Positions 52,365-60,551 of a stretch of DNA of 64,000 nucleotides are shown one piece after another. The notes beneath the pieces were generated by a model. It did no database searches. It was not told where the DNA came from and saw only the letters and a program-made list of their open reading frames with translations. Origin of the DNA: Chitinophaga oryziterrae (GTDB lineage: Bacteria; Bacteroidota; Bacteroidia; Chitinophagales; Chitinophagaceae). A program made the translations under genes and the position numbers. The stretch lies in contig NZ_WRXO01000005.1 of NCBI RefSeq assembly GCF_009758125.1, forward strand, positions 248,001 to 312,000, read 5' to 3'. The first letter of the stretch is position 1. Every line of letters starts with the position of its first letter.

Positions 52365-52492
52365 TATCCTTTCATCATGGAAAGCCCATTCCTTCAACAT
52401 TCTTTCATCATTCCTATATCGTTTGGATATAGGAATGCCGGTAGAATGATATAGGAGTGCTATAGGAGTGATGAAGGAATGATGATAACATG
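52365..52492. repeat. Inverted repeat built of 11-nt units (5 + 6)
   Basis: Right arm 52427-52492 is six 11-nt units: atataggaatg, ccggtagaatg, atataggagtg, ctataggagtg, atgaaggaatg, atgataacatg. The left arm 52365-52419, read as reverse complement outward from the centre, is atataggaatg, atgaaagaatg, ttgaaggaatg, ggctttccatg, atgaaaggata. The central 12 bp pair perfectly around GTTTG (52421-52425); outer units pair partly. Same design as the elements at 3798 and 4102, but different unit sequence. It lies between galM and hemW, which converge. Confidence 0.8.
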
Positions 52493-52532
52493 AGCCACCA
52501 GAAAGCTTTTAAAGCAGGATATGAATAGTTGA

Positions 52533-53660
52533 TTAATCAAAAAAGAGATCCGATGCGATGCCATCTGCGAAAAGCCGGCCTTCTTTTGTCAGGATTAATA
52601 CATCCTGCTCCTTTTTCATCCAGCCTTTCTCTATAAACTCATTAGCCTTATCAAGCAATTGTTGCCGTTTACCGGTACCGAAACGTTCCTGGATGGTAGA
52701 GAGGTTGCAACCGGCGGAAGTGCGGAGAGAGGTCATGATGTATTCGTTGAGCATCATGGCAGGGGTCAGTTCTTCCCTTTCAAAAGGGACAGCACCCTGT
52801 TGCAGGCTTTTTATGTACAATGCATTATTGGCCACGTTCCATTGCCGGGAAAGCCCGTTAAAAGAATGGGCAGAGGGCCCCAGGCCGAGATAAGATTGTC
52901 CCTGCCAGTAGCTGCTGTTATGCCGGGAATGCCATCCCGGTTTGGCGAGGTTGGATATTTCGTAATGGTCGTAACCGGCCGCAGCCGTCCATTTCATGAG
53001 TTGTTCAAAATGCCTGGCCGCTTTTTCGTTATCTACAGCGGCCATTTTCTTCTTTTTGATGAACTGGTCCAGCGCAGTGCCTGGTTCTACGGTAAGCGCA
53101 TAACAGGAAAGGTGTGTTACCTGTAGGTCGATCGCCTGTTGTACGTTTTGCTGCCAGCCTTCATCGCTGAGGGTGGGGCCGCCGTAGATCAGGTCTATGG
53201 AAAGGTTATTGAAACCAGCCGCCTGCGCATCTTTAATACTGGCCAGCGCCTGCCGGCTATCGTGTGCCCGGTGCATCCATTGAAGATCTGCTTCATGAAA
53301 GGACTGGATACCTATACTTAGCCTGTTAATGCCTGTAGCGGACAGTTCTTTCAGTTTAGCCGGGGAGAGATCGTCCGGATTGGCTTCGAGGGTAATTTCT
53401 GCATTCTCTTCTATTTTGAAGAGGGAATACAGTTTATCCATCAAAAGATTTAATTCTTCTGCTGTTAAAAGACTGGGAGTGCCTCCGCCAAAGTAGATAC
53501 TGCTGATGGATTGTCCTGCCAGGTAGCCCTGTTGCAGGACCATTTCCTGCAGCAATTGCTGCACCAGCAGGGATTGTTGTCCTCTCGTGGTGGAAAAATG
53601 GAAGTTACAGTAGTAACAAGCCTGTTTACAAAAAGGAATATGAAGATAAATACCTGCCAT
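52533..53660 (-). CDS. hemW: HemW, radical SAM heme chaperone
   Basis: Radical SAM protein that binds heme and is thought to pass it to respiratory enzymes; not a coproporphyrinogen oxidase despite old names. 375 residues from ATG 53660. The iron-sulfur motif CxxxCxxC is CKQACYYCNF right after IYLHIPF. Then IYFGGGTPSLL and RLSIGIQSFHEADL, with a C-terminal HemN-like domain. The in-frame start at 53714 would add 18 residues that overlap the opposite promoter. Confidence 0.92.
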   Translation of the reverse strand: MAGIYLHIPFCKQACYYCNFHFSTTRGQQSLLVQQLLQEMVLQQGYLAGQSISSIYFGGGTPSLLTAEELNLLMDKLYSLFKIEENAEITLEANPDDLSPAKLKELSATGINRLSIGIQSFHEADLQWMHRAHDSRQALASIKDAQAAGFNNLSIDLIYGGPTLSDEGWQQNVQQAIDLQVTHLSCYALTVEPGTALDQFIKKKKMAAVDNEKAARHFEQLMKWTAAAGYDHYEISNLAKPGWHSRHNSSYWQGQSYLGLGPSAHSFNGLSRQWNVANNALYIKSLQQGAVPFEREELTPAMMLNEYIMTSLRTSAGCNLSTIQERFGTGKRQQLLDKANEFIEKGWMKKEQDVLILTKEGRLFADGIASDLFFD

Positions 53661-53703
53661 TGTTGTTAAGTAGTCGATAGTCAAAGACTGTGGACTATTT
53701 TTA

Positions 53704-53711
53704 TATCTTTG
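53704..53711 (+). promoter_or_regulatory. -7 box of the DUF4271-hemD unit
   Basis: TATCTTTG matches TAnnTTTG. Leader of about 30 nt to the GTG start at 53748. Confidence 0.5.
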
Positions 53712-53747
53712 CAAACATCGAAATTACAGCATTAAAAAATATTCCTG

Positions 53748-54800
53748 GTGCGAAGGTGGTTATTGTTCCTGTTCATTTTACCCTGTTTACGTTTGGCTGC
53801 ACAAACGGATAGTGGCGTACAGTCGCTGCCGGTAACGCAAACGGCTATTCACCGGGACTCTGTTCCGGTAAAGAAAAAGGCCCAGGTTGTTCGTAAGGAT
53901 ACCCAGTCACATGCCACTCCGGCTATTCGTAAAGACAGCGTATTACATACGGCGGCCCCGGCTATTGCTGTTCATAAGGACAGTTTATTGCAAACGCCGG
54001 CGGATAGTGTGACGGTGGTGGGGCCGAAGGTATCGGAGTATGATGTTTACATGAAGGAGCTGGTGGCGAAGAACGTGTTTTTAAAGGTGAACAAGCCCAG
54101 GCGGCTTGATGTGAACCCGTTGCGTCACTATAGGGACCTTGACTGGCTGGTATATACGATGGGTGGTATTGTTTTGTTGCTGGGTATTATACGGCTGAGC
54201 TATCTGAAATATTTCACCGACCTGTTCCGGGCATTTTTGAACCCCACTTTAAGTCAGCGTCAGCTGAAGGACCAGTTATCACAATCTCCTTTCCCGAATT
54301 TCCTGCTGAATGCTTTTTTTGTGATCAGCCTGGCATTATATATTTACCTGTTGATGTTCCGTCAGCAGTATATTACAAATACAAGTAATGCCTGGATGGT
54401 AATTCCGGGATTAATTGTGCTGGTGGCAATCGTCTATAGTGTTAAATATGTGATGTTACGTTTTTGTGGATGGTTGTTTGGAAGTATTGAGCTGGCGGAT
54501 TCTTATATTTTCATTTTATATCTGATTAACAAGGTGTTAGGTATTCTGCTGGTGCCATTCCTTGTGATATTGGCATTTTGCCAGCCGGATGTAGCACGTG
54601 CTTTCCTCTATATTTCGATCTTTTTCATTGTGTTACTGGTTGCGTACAGGTATATCAGGTCTTACTCTGTGGTAAAACAATACTTATCTTTCAGCAGATT
54701 ACATTTTTTTCTTTACCTTTGCGCATTCGAAGTAGCGCCGGTTTTAATAATAACTAAGGTGTTACTGGTCTGGTTAACTGGTAGTCCTGGTAGTCACTAG
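53748..54800 (+). CDS. DUF4271 membrane protein
   Basis: 350 residues starting at GTG (no nearby ATG). A signal peptide (MRRWLLFLFILPCLRLAAQ) is followed by a Lys/Thr/Pro-rich stretch with repeats of the form HKDSxL or RKDSVL (about 30-85). Then six or so membrane helices follow, with the family segment YFTDLFRAFLNPTLSQRQLK. Bacteroidota-specific, function unknown, very often next to hemD as here (36 nt apart), which suggests a link to heme or the envelope. Confidence 0.85.
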   Translation: MRRWLLFLFILPCLRLAAQTDSGVQSLPVTQTAIHRDSVPVKKKAQVVRKDTQSHATPAIRKDSVLHTAAPAIAVHKDSLLQTPADSVTVVGPKVSEYDVYMKELVAKNVFLKVNKPRRLDVNPLRHYRDLDWLVYTMGGIVLLLGIIRLSYLKYFTDLFRAFLNPTLSQRQLKDQLSQSPFPNFLLNAFFVISLALYIYLLMFRQQYITNTSNAWMVIPGLIVLVAIVYSVKYVMLRFCGWLFGSIELADSYIFILYLINKVLGILLVPFLVILAFCQPDVARAFLYISIFFIVLLVAYRYIRSYSVVKQYLSFSRLHFFLYLCAFEVAPVLIITKVLLVWLTGSPGSH

Positions 54801-54836
54801 CAAACTGCCTATTGTTAACACAAGAGCAAAAAAAGT

Positions 54837-55628
54837 ATGATTAAAGGCGGGCCAAAAAAAGATTTGCAGACAAAACAGATTCAGTCAATTCTAATTTCCC
54901 AACCTAAACCTGAAACAGAAAAATCACCTTACTTTGAACTTGCAAAGAAATTCAATGTTAAATTGGATTTTCATCCGTTTATAAGGGTTGAGGGACTGTC
55001 CGCAAAAGACTTCAGGAAACAGAAGATTGACATACCAAATTTTACGGCGGTTATTTTTACCAGCCGTAATTCTGTTGACCATTTCTTCAGGATCTGTGAA
55101 GAAATGAAGATCAAGGTTTCTCAGGACTGCAAGTACTTTTGTATTACAGAAGCAATTGCATTGTATCTCCAGAAATTTATCCTTTACCGTAAACGTAAGG
55201 TATTTTACGGGGCAGATGGTTCTACCAAGAGTCTCCTGGAAGTGATGAATAAACATCGCGACAATGAGAAGTTCCTGTTTCCAAGTTCAGACAGTCAGAA
55301 GAAGGACATTGAAGAATGGCTGAAAACTTACAAATGTGAGTATGCCACAGCTACCCTTTACAAGACGGTTTCGAATGATGTAAAGGCGGTAATGGCGGAA
55401 AATGTGTATGATATGATCGTGTTTTTCAGTCCTTATGGAGTGAAGTCACTGTTTGAGAACATGCCGGAATTTGAGCAGAACGGAACACGTATAGGTGCTT
55501 TTGGCCCTACTACTTCTGCTGCTGTAGAAGACGCCGGTTTACGCCTTGATCTGAAGGCGCCGGTACCTCAGGCTCCTTCTATGCCTGCTGCCCTTGAGCA
55601 GTATCTTACCCTGATCAATAAAAAATAA
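54837..55628 (+). CDS. hemD: Uroporphyrinogen-III synthase
   Basis: Closes hydroxymethylbilane to uroporphyrinogen III in heme synthesis. 263 residues, two alpha/beta domains joined by strands. Family segments, which are weakly conserved, are ILISQPKPETEKSPYFELAK, FTAVIFTSRNSVDHFF, VFFSPYGVKSLFEN and RIGAFGPTTSAAVEDAGL. No other hem genes except hemW and ctaB are in the window. Second gene of the DUF4271 unit. Confidence 0.88.
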   Translation: MIKGGPKKDLQTKQIQSILISQPKPETEKSPYFELAKKFNVKLDFHPFIRVEGLSAKDFRKQKIDIPNFTAVIFTSRNSVDHFFRICEEMKIKVSQDCKYFCITEAIALYLQKFILYRKRKVFYGADGSTKSLLEVMNKHRDNEKFLFPSSDSQKKDIEEWLKTYKCEYATATLYKTVSNDVKAVMAENVYDMIVFFSPYGVKSLFENMPEFEQNGTRIGAFGPTTSAAVEDAGLRLDLKAPVPQAPSMPAALEQYLTLINKK

Positions 55629-55656
55629 CATTAAAAGATATAAATAACTTGTTTAA

Positions 55657-55691
55657 GGGGGACGGCTTACGCTGTCCCTTTCTTATATTTG
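55657..55691 (+). terminator. hemD terminator abutting the next gene's promoter
   Basis: The stem GGGGACGGC (55658-55666) with GCTGTCCC (55671-55678, one G-U) and loop TTAC leads into TTTCTT. The T-run runs straight into TATATTTG (55684-55691), a -7 box for the DUF255 gene. Termination and restart are packed into about 35 nt. Confidence 0.65.
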
Positions 55692-55726
55692 GGATACAAA
55701 GCGTTACAACAACCTAATCTAAGAAA

Positions 55727-57769
55727 TTGAACAGACTTGCGAATGAAACCAGTCCTTACCTTATGCAGCATGCGCATAACCCGGTAGATTGGTATCCATG
55801 GGGGGAAGAAGCACTGCAAAGAGCATTACAGGAAGATAAACCAATATTAGTGAGCATTGGCTATGCTGCCTGCCACTGGTGTCATGTGATGGAGCGTGAG
55901 AGTTTTGAGGATATCGAAACCGCCCGGATCATGAACGAACATTTCATTAACATTAAGATAGACAGGGAAGAACGTCCGGACCTCGACCATATTTACATGG
56001 ATGCAGTGCAGGCGATGACGGGTTCCGGTGGCTGGCCACTGAATGTGTTTCTTACGCCGGGCAAACACCCTTTTTACGGAGGTACTTATTTTCCGCCGGT
56101 GAAAGCTTATAACCGTCCTTCCTGGAAGGATGTGTTGCTGGCATTATCCCAGGCGTTTAAGGAACGCAGGGAAGATATTGAAACACAGGCAGATAATATG
56201 ACGGCGCACCTGATGCAGTCGTCCCGCTTTGGCTCCAATGCTGTCCCTGAGCTGCTGATCCCGCATAACGAACTGTTTTCGCGGATGCAATGTGATACTA
56301 TGTATCAGAACATTATGCAGCAGGCAGACAAGGAATGGGGTGGATTTGGGAATGCGCCCAAATTTCCCGGTACGTTTATTATACAATATCTCTTACGATA
56401 TCATCATAGTTTTAAAGTGCAGGGGGCGCTGGACCAGGCATTGTTATCCCTGGACAAGATGCTGCAGGGAGGAATTTATGATCAGCTGGGCGGAGGTTTT
56501 TCCCGTTACAGCACGGATGGTCAATGGCTGGCCCCTCATTTTGAGAAGATGCTGTACGATAATGCGTTGCTGGTAGACGTACTGAGTGAAGCCTGTCAAC
56601 TGACGGGCAACCGTATCTATGCGCAAACCATTGCTGAGACGCTGAATTTTGTGCAGCGGGAGCTGACAGATGCAGGAGGCGCTTTTTATGCAGCGCTGGA
56701 TGCTGATTCTGAAGGAGTAGAAGGAAAATTTTATACCTGGAGTAAGGACGGGATTGATACCGTGTTGGGAGCAGATGCAGCCATCTTTTGTGAATTTTAT
56801 GATGTAACCGAAGAAGGTAACTGGGAAGAGCAGAATATTTTGCGGATACTGCAACCTGTAGCGGTATTTGCGGGTGTTAAGGGGTTGGATGAAGGGGAGT
56901 TGTACCGTAAACTGGCAGATTGCAGGGAAAAGCTGATGTCTGTGAGGGATGAACGGGTCCGTCCGGCATTGGATGACAAGATATTACTGGGCTGGAATGC
57001 GCTGATGATCCATGCGTGTTGTAAAGCATATGCTGCATTGGGTGGCCACCAATATAAGGAGATGGCGATAAATGCGGCAAATTTTTGCATAGATAACATG
57101 CAACATGTTGATAAACAGGCTTTTTATCATACATTTAAAGCCGGAAAAGCAAAATATCCGGCATTTCTGGATGATTATGCCTATCTGATAAAGGCGTTTA
57201 TCGCATTACAGGAAGTGACGGGGGAATTCAGCTGGCTGGAAAAAGCGGGTAACCTGACTGAGTATGTACTCAATAACTTCTCGGATGAAACAAATTTATT
57301 TTTTTATTATACTGAAGAAGGCCAGCAGGACGTTATTGTACGAAAGAAAGAGGTGTATGACGGCGCTACGCCTAGTGGGAATGCGGTGATGGCAGCAAAC
57401 CTCCGTTACCTGTCAATCATTTATGACAAAAAGGAGTGGGCAGACAGGGCATTGAGGATGATTTTTGAGCAGTCTCAGTCGGTGGTAAGATATCCGACTT
57501 CTTTTGGTATCTGGGGCGGGTTGATGTTGCAGGAGGTGAAGGGTGTGAAGGAGATAGCGGTGGTAGGGGCTGATTACAGGGTTAAAATGATAGAAATTGG
57601 CAGGCGGTATATACCATTCAAAGTATTACTGGGAGCGGAAAAAGATAAAGAGGGGCTGCCGTTACTGGAGCATAGGGAGCAGGCAGGTAAAACGTGGATC
57701 TATGTGTGTGAAGATTATCATTGTATTAAGCCGGTAAGTGATATAGAGGAAATTTTTAATTTAATATAA
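55727..57769 (+). CDS. DUF255 thioredoxin-fold / six-hairpin glycosidase-like protein (YyaL/SSP411 type)
   Basis: 680 residues starting at TTG. The N-terminal thioredoxin-like domain, about 1-165, carries AACHWCHVMERESFED. It is followed by an (alpha/alpha)6-barrel region like N-acylglucosamine epimerases (SRYSTDGQWLAPHFEKMLYD, ALDADSEGVEGKFYTWSKD, DDKILLGWNALMI). No signal peptide. The family is widespread but its reaction is not established. A -7 box lies upstream at 55684-55691. The start fits the family's NRLANETSPYLMQHAHNPVD opening. Confidence 0.9.
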   Translation: MNRLANETSPYLMQHAHNPVDWYPWGEEALQRALQEDKPILVSIGYAACHWCHVMERESFEDIETARIMNEHFINIKIDREERPDLDHIYMDAVQAMTGSGGWPLNVFLTPGKHPFYGGTYFPPVKAYNRPSWKDVLLALSQAFKERREDIETQADNMTAHLMQSSRFGSNAVPELLIPHNELFSRMQCDTMYQNIMQQADKEWGGFGNAPKFPGTFIIQYLLRYHHSFKVQGALDQALLSLDKMLQGGIYDQLGGGFSRYSTDGQWLAPHFEKMLYDNALLVDVLSEACQLTGNRIYAQTIAETLNFVQRELTDAGGAFYAALDADSEGVEGKFYTWSKDGIDTVLGADAAIFCEFYDVTEEGNWEEQNILRILQPVAVFAGVKGLDEGELYRKLADCREKLMSVRDERVRPALDDKILLGWNALMIHACCKAYAALGGHQYKEMAINAANFCIDNMQHVDKQAFYHTFKAGKAKYPAFLDDYAYLIKAFIALQEVTGEFSWLEKAGNLTEYVLNNFSDETNLFFYYTEEGQQDVIVRKKEVYDGATPSGNAVMAANLRYLSIIYDKKEWADRALRMIFEQSQSVVRYPTSFGIWGGLMLQEVKGVKEIAVVGADYRVKMIEIGRRYIPFKVLLGAEKDKEGLPLLEHREQAGKTWIYVCEDYHCIKPVSDIEEIFNLI

Positions 57770-57933
57770 TTATTATGTATCTTGCATGACCATATCTGTC
57801 TGGCAGAAACATAAAAATGATTCGAAGAAGATATAATAAAATGTTAAAAAACACGTTTATTTTAATTGTCACGGTTCTCCATTGAGAGATGAAAAAGTTG
57901 GGTGAAAACTAACTACGGATTAAAATAAATCGT

Positions 57934-57941
57934 TACATTTG
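57934..57941 (+). promoter_or_regulatory. Possible -7 box of the gld operon
   Basis: TACATTTG matches TAnnTTTG. No good -33 TTG is seen. If used, the leader would be about 250 nt. Confidence 0.35.
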
Positions 57942-58136
57942 TTATCTAACGTTAAATTAGAGCGGGTGAATGAGGGGAAAGTGCTGACTTGAATTATTAA
58001 CACCTGACCATAGGGAATGATATTTTTGAGTGAAACCAACGAGTAAAATAACCGGTAATTTCTGAAGTGTACTATCTAAAAGCTTTAGAGCGCTTGTGAA
58101 TGGCTGGTTGGTGATTCGGCCATTTTTAAGAAAAAA

Positions 58137-58178
58137 GCGACACCCATAGCATCATTGTGGCCAATGAGTCTATGTCGC
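58137..58178 (+). promoter_or_regulatory. Folded leader hairpin just upstream of gldK
   Basis: GCGAC (58137-58141) pairs with GTCGC (58174-58178), ATAG (58146-58149) with CTAT (58070s; 58170-58173), and TCATTG (58152-58157) with CAATGA (58162-58167) around TGGC. There is no T-run, and it ends 21 nt before the ATG, so it is more likely a translation or stability element than a terminator. Confidence 0.5.
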
Positions 58179-58199
58179 CTACGAAATAAATGATTTTCA

Positions 58200-59498
58200 A
58201 TGAAAGCTACCCTTATGAAGCTTAATTTATCAAGTGGTCTGTTAGCAGTATTGCTGGTTAGCCTGCTCGCCAGCTGCGGTGGTAGTAAAACCCCCAAAAA
58301 TGCACAAGGACAACTCATTGGAGTTAGTCCCAGACCGAAGTATTTCCCGCCTGTACCTTATGGAATGGTATACGTACCCTCGGGTACCTTTCACATGGGC
58401 CCTAGCGATGAGGATTTGAACTATGCCTACACTGCGCGTAACAAGTCTGTTTCTATTTCCGGCTTCTATATGGATGCTACGGAGATAACGAACAATGAGT
58501 ACAGGCAGTTTGTTCAATGGGTTACAGATTCTATTGCCCACATTTTACTGGGTGATGTAAAGAGTGATGGTGGCCAGGATGTGATTGACTGGAAGAAGAA
58601 GATTAATTATAAGGATAAATCCACCATAGAAAAACTGGATGGTATGACTTATGCTCCGGAAGACCGTTTATACGGAAGGAAGGAATTTGATGTGCATAAG
58701 CTGGTGTACCACTCAGAAACTTTTAACTGGGAACAGGCCAAGAGGCGTGAAAATGCCAACAAGCCCCGTTCTAAGTTCATTGTAAAGAAGGATGTAGCGA
58801 TCTATCCGGACACATTGTGCTGGATCAGGGACTTCTCCTATGCTTATAATGAACCAATGACGAGGATGTACTTCTGGCACCCGGCATTTGACAATTATCC
58901 TGTGGTAGGTGTAACCTGGCACCAGGCGAATGCTTTTGCTGAGTGGCGTAGTAAGTTCTGGGAAGACTATCGTATTTCCAAGAACCTGTTCACTGAAGAT
59001 AAGTTCCAGTTACCTTCTGAAGCACAATGGGAATATGCTGCACGTGGCGGAAGAGAGCAATCTCCTTATCCATGGGGTGGTTATTACCTGAGAAACAAGA
59101 AAGGTTGTTTACTGGCTAACTTCAAACCAGGCCGTGGTAATTATCCTGAAGATGGTGGTTTCTACACTGTAAGGGCAGATGCTTACTGGCCTAATGATTA
59201 TGGCTTGTACAACATGTCTGGTAACGTAGCTGAGTGGACACAGGATATCTTTTATGAAAATGCATACTCCTTCACCTCAGACATGAACCCTTATCTGCGT
59301 ATGGACATCCCAGATGATGCAGCTCCGAAAATGAAGCGTAAATCAGTGAGAGGCGGATCATGGAAAGACATTGGTTATTTCCTGCAAACAGGTACCAGGT
59401 CCTATGAGTATCAGGATAGTGCTAAATCATATATCGGTTTCAGATGTACGATCGCATTCCTGAGCAGGTCTAAGAATGATTTCGGTCATAAGAAATAA
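58200..59498 (+). CDS. gldK: Gliding motility / type IX secretion lipoprotein GldK
   Basis: Outer-membrane lipoprotein that forms a periplasmic ring with GldN in the type IX secretion system. 432 residues; lipobox LLASCGG after the signal peptide. The mature part has the formylglycine-generating-enzyme fold without its catalytic cysteines: YGMVYVPSGTFHMGPSDED, then NMSGNVAEWTQDIF and KSVRGGSWKDIGYF. First gene of gldKLMN. An ATG five codons in (58215) is an equal start. Confidence 0.95.
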   Translation: MKATLMKLNLSSGLLAVLLVSLLASCGGSKTPKNAQGQLIGVSPRPKYFPPVPYGMVYVPSGTFHMGPSDEDLNYAYTARNKSVSISGFYMDATEITNNEYRQFVQWVTDSIAHILLGDVKSDGGQDVIDWKKKINYKDKSTIEKLDGMTYAPEDRLYGRKEFDVHKLVYHSETFNWEQAKRRENANKPRSKFIVKKDVAIYPDTLCWIRDFSYAYNEPMTRMYFWHPAFDNYPVVGVTWHQANAFAEWRSKFWEDYRISKNLFTEDKFQLPSEAQWEYAARGGREQSPYPWGGYYLRNKKGCLLANFKPGRGNYPEDGGFYTVRADAYWPNDYGLYNMSGNVAEWTQDIFYENAYSFTSDMNPYLRMDIPDDAAPKMKRKSVRGGSWKDIGYFLQTGTRSYEYQDSAKSYIGFRCTIAFLSRSKNDFGHKK

Positions 59499-59745
59499 AT
59501 AAGAGGAAGTAAAGAAGCAGCCATTACGGATTAAGATGAGTAAGATAGCCATAAGGATCGAAGAGCCGGGGATAGTTTTCCGGAGTGCCTTTGGGACGGG
59601 CATGTGTGGTGTTAAACAATTAAATAATGTTTAGATGAGAAACCGTATGATGATGTGCATTGAGCGTAATCCGCTATTTATCGTTGAGCAAGAACTATTC
59701 CATAACAATTTAACCTTTAACACTTTAACTAGTAAATTTTGACCT
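59499..59745. other. Unusually long gldK-gldL spacer
   Basis: 247 nt without a gene. The purine-rich first part and AT-rich end show no clear promoter; TAAATTTTG just before gldL is one base too long for the -7 consensus. Confidence 0.45.
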
Positions 59746-60492
59746 ATGGCTATGAATCCTACTACATCGAAATGGCTGAATTTCTTTGTTTGTATTGCGG
59801 CATCTGTAGTAATTATCGGAGCGCTGTTTAAACTTCAACACTGGCCAGGCGCTGATATTGCCCTGATCGTTGGTTTAAGTACTGAAGCTCTTATCTTCTT
59901 TGTTTATGCATTCGTACCGGACGGCGGTGGAGACCATGGTGAAGCTCAGGTAATGGTATCTGGTGGAAGCCCTGCATTAGCCGGCCTCGACAAAATGCTG
60001 GAACAAGCTGACATTACTCCTGTTAGTCTGCAACGCTTAAGCGAAAACTTTCAGAAATTAGGTACTACAGTAGACAAAATGAGAGATATCAGTGATGTTG
60101 TTGCTGCAACCGGCGACTACACACAGAAAACAAGAGAAGCTGCGAGCGCTATCGGTAATGTAGCTCATGCTTACACTACTGCAGCAGCTGCTGTATCTTC
60201 CTTCAGTAACGCTTCTGAATCAACCAGAAGTTTCCACGAGCAGATGCAGGGTATGACCAAAAATCTGGCTTCCCTGAATGCTATCTATGAGTTAGAGCTG
60301 CAGGACACTAATAATCACCTGAAAGCGATGAACAATTTCTACGGAAATCTGTTGACTGTTTCTCAGGCTATGACCGGCAGCGTCGATGATGCGCGCAAAA
60401 CACAGGATCAAATTTCTAAACTGGCACAAAACCTGACAAGCCTGAACACTGTTTACGGAAACATGCTCAGCGCTATGCACAGCGCCAGATAA
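59746..60492 (+). CDS. gldL: GldL, type IX secretion/gliding motor membrane protein
   Basis: Inner-membrane proton-driven motor protein. 248 residues, with two membrane helices near the start (about 10-30 and 38-58). A glutamate at residue 47 (GLSTEALIFF) matches the membrane-buried acidic residue important in GldL motors. The rest is a long cytoplasmic helical coiled region (residues about 80-248). Works with GldM as a pentamer-dimer motor. Confidence 0.94.
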   Translation: MAMNPTTSKWLNFFVCIAASVVIIGALFKLQHWPGADIALIVGLSTEALIFFVYAFVPDGGGDHGEAQVMVSGGSPALAGLDKMLEQADITPVSLQRLSENFQKLGTTVDKMRDISDVVAATGDYTQKTREAASAIGNVAHAYTTAAAAVSSFSNASESTRSFHEQMQGMTKNLASLNAIYELELQDTNNHLKAMNNFYGNLLTVSQAMTGSVDDARKTQDQISKLAQNLTSLNTVYGNMLSAMHSAR

Positions 60493-60551
60493 GGTAACGC
60501 TGATAGTTTTTGATGTAACAACAGACAATCATTCAAATCTGAGAACAAACT

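Larger units (their letters stand above)
57770..58199. other. Long leader region before gldK
   Basis: 430 AT-rich nt with no plausible gene; a short minus-strand open frame at 58085-58318 lacks any family sign and overlaps gldK. It holds a possible -7 box (57934-57941) and a folded segment (58137-58178). Confidence 0.55.

Noticed and set aside
58085..58318. 77-codon minus-strand open frame before gldK
   Set aside because: It overlaps the gldK signal peptide and the leader hairpin and shows no conserved feature.
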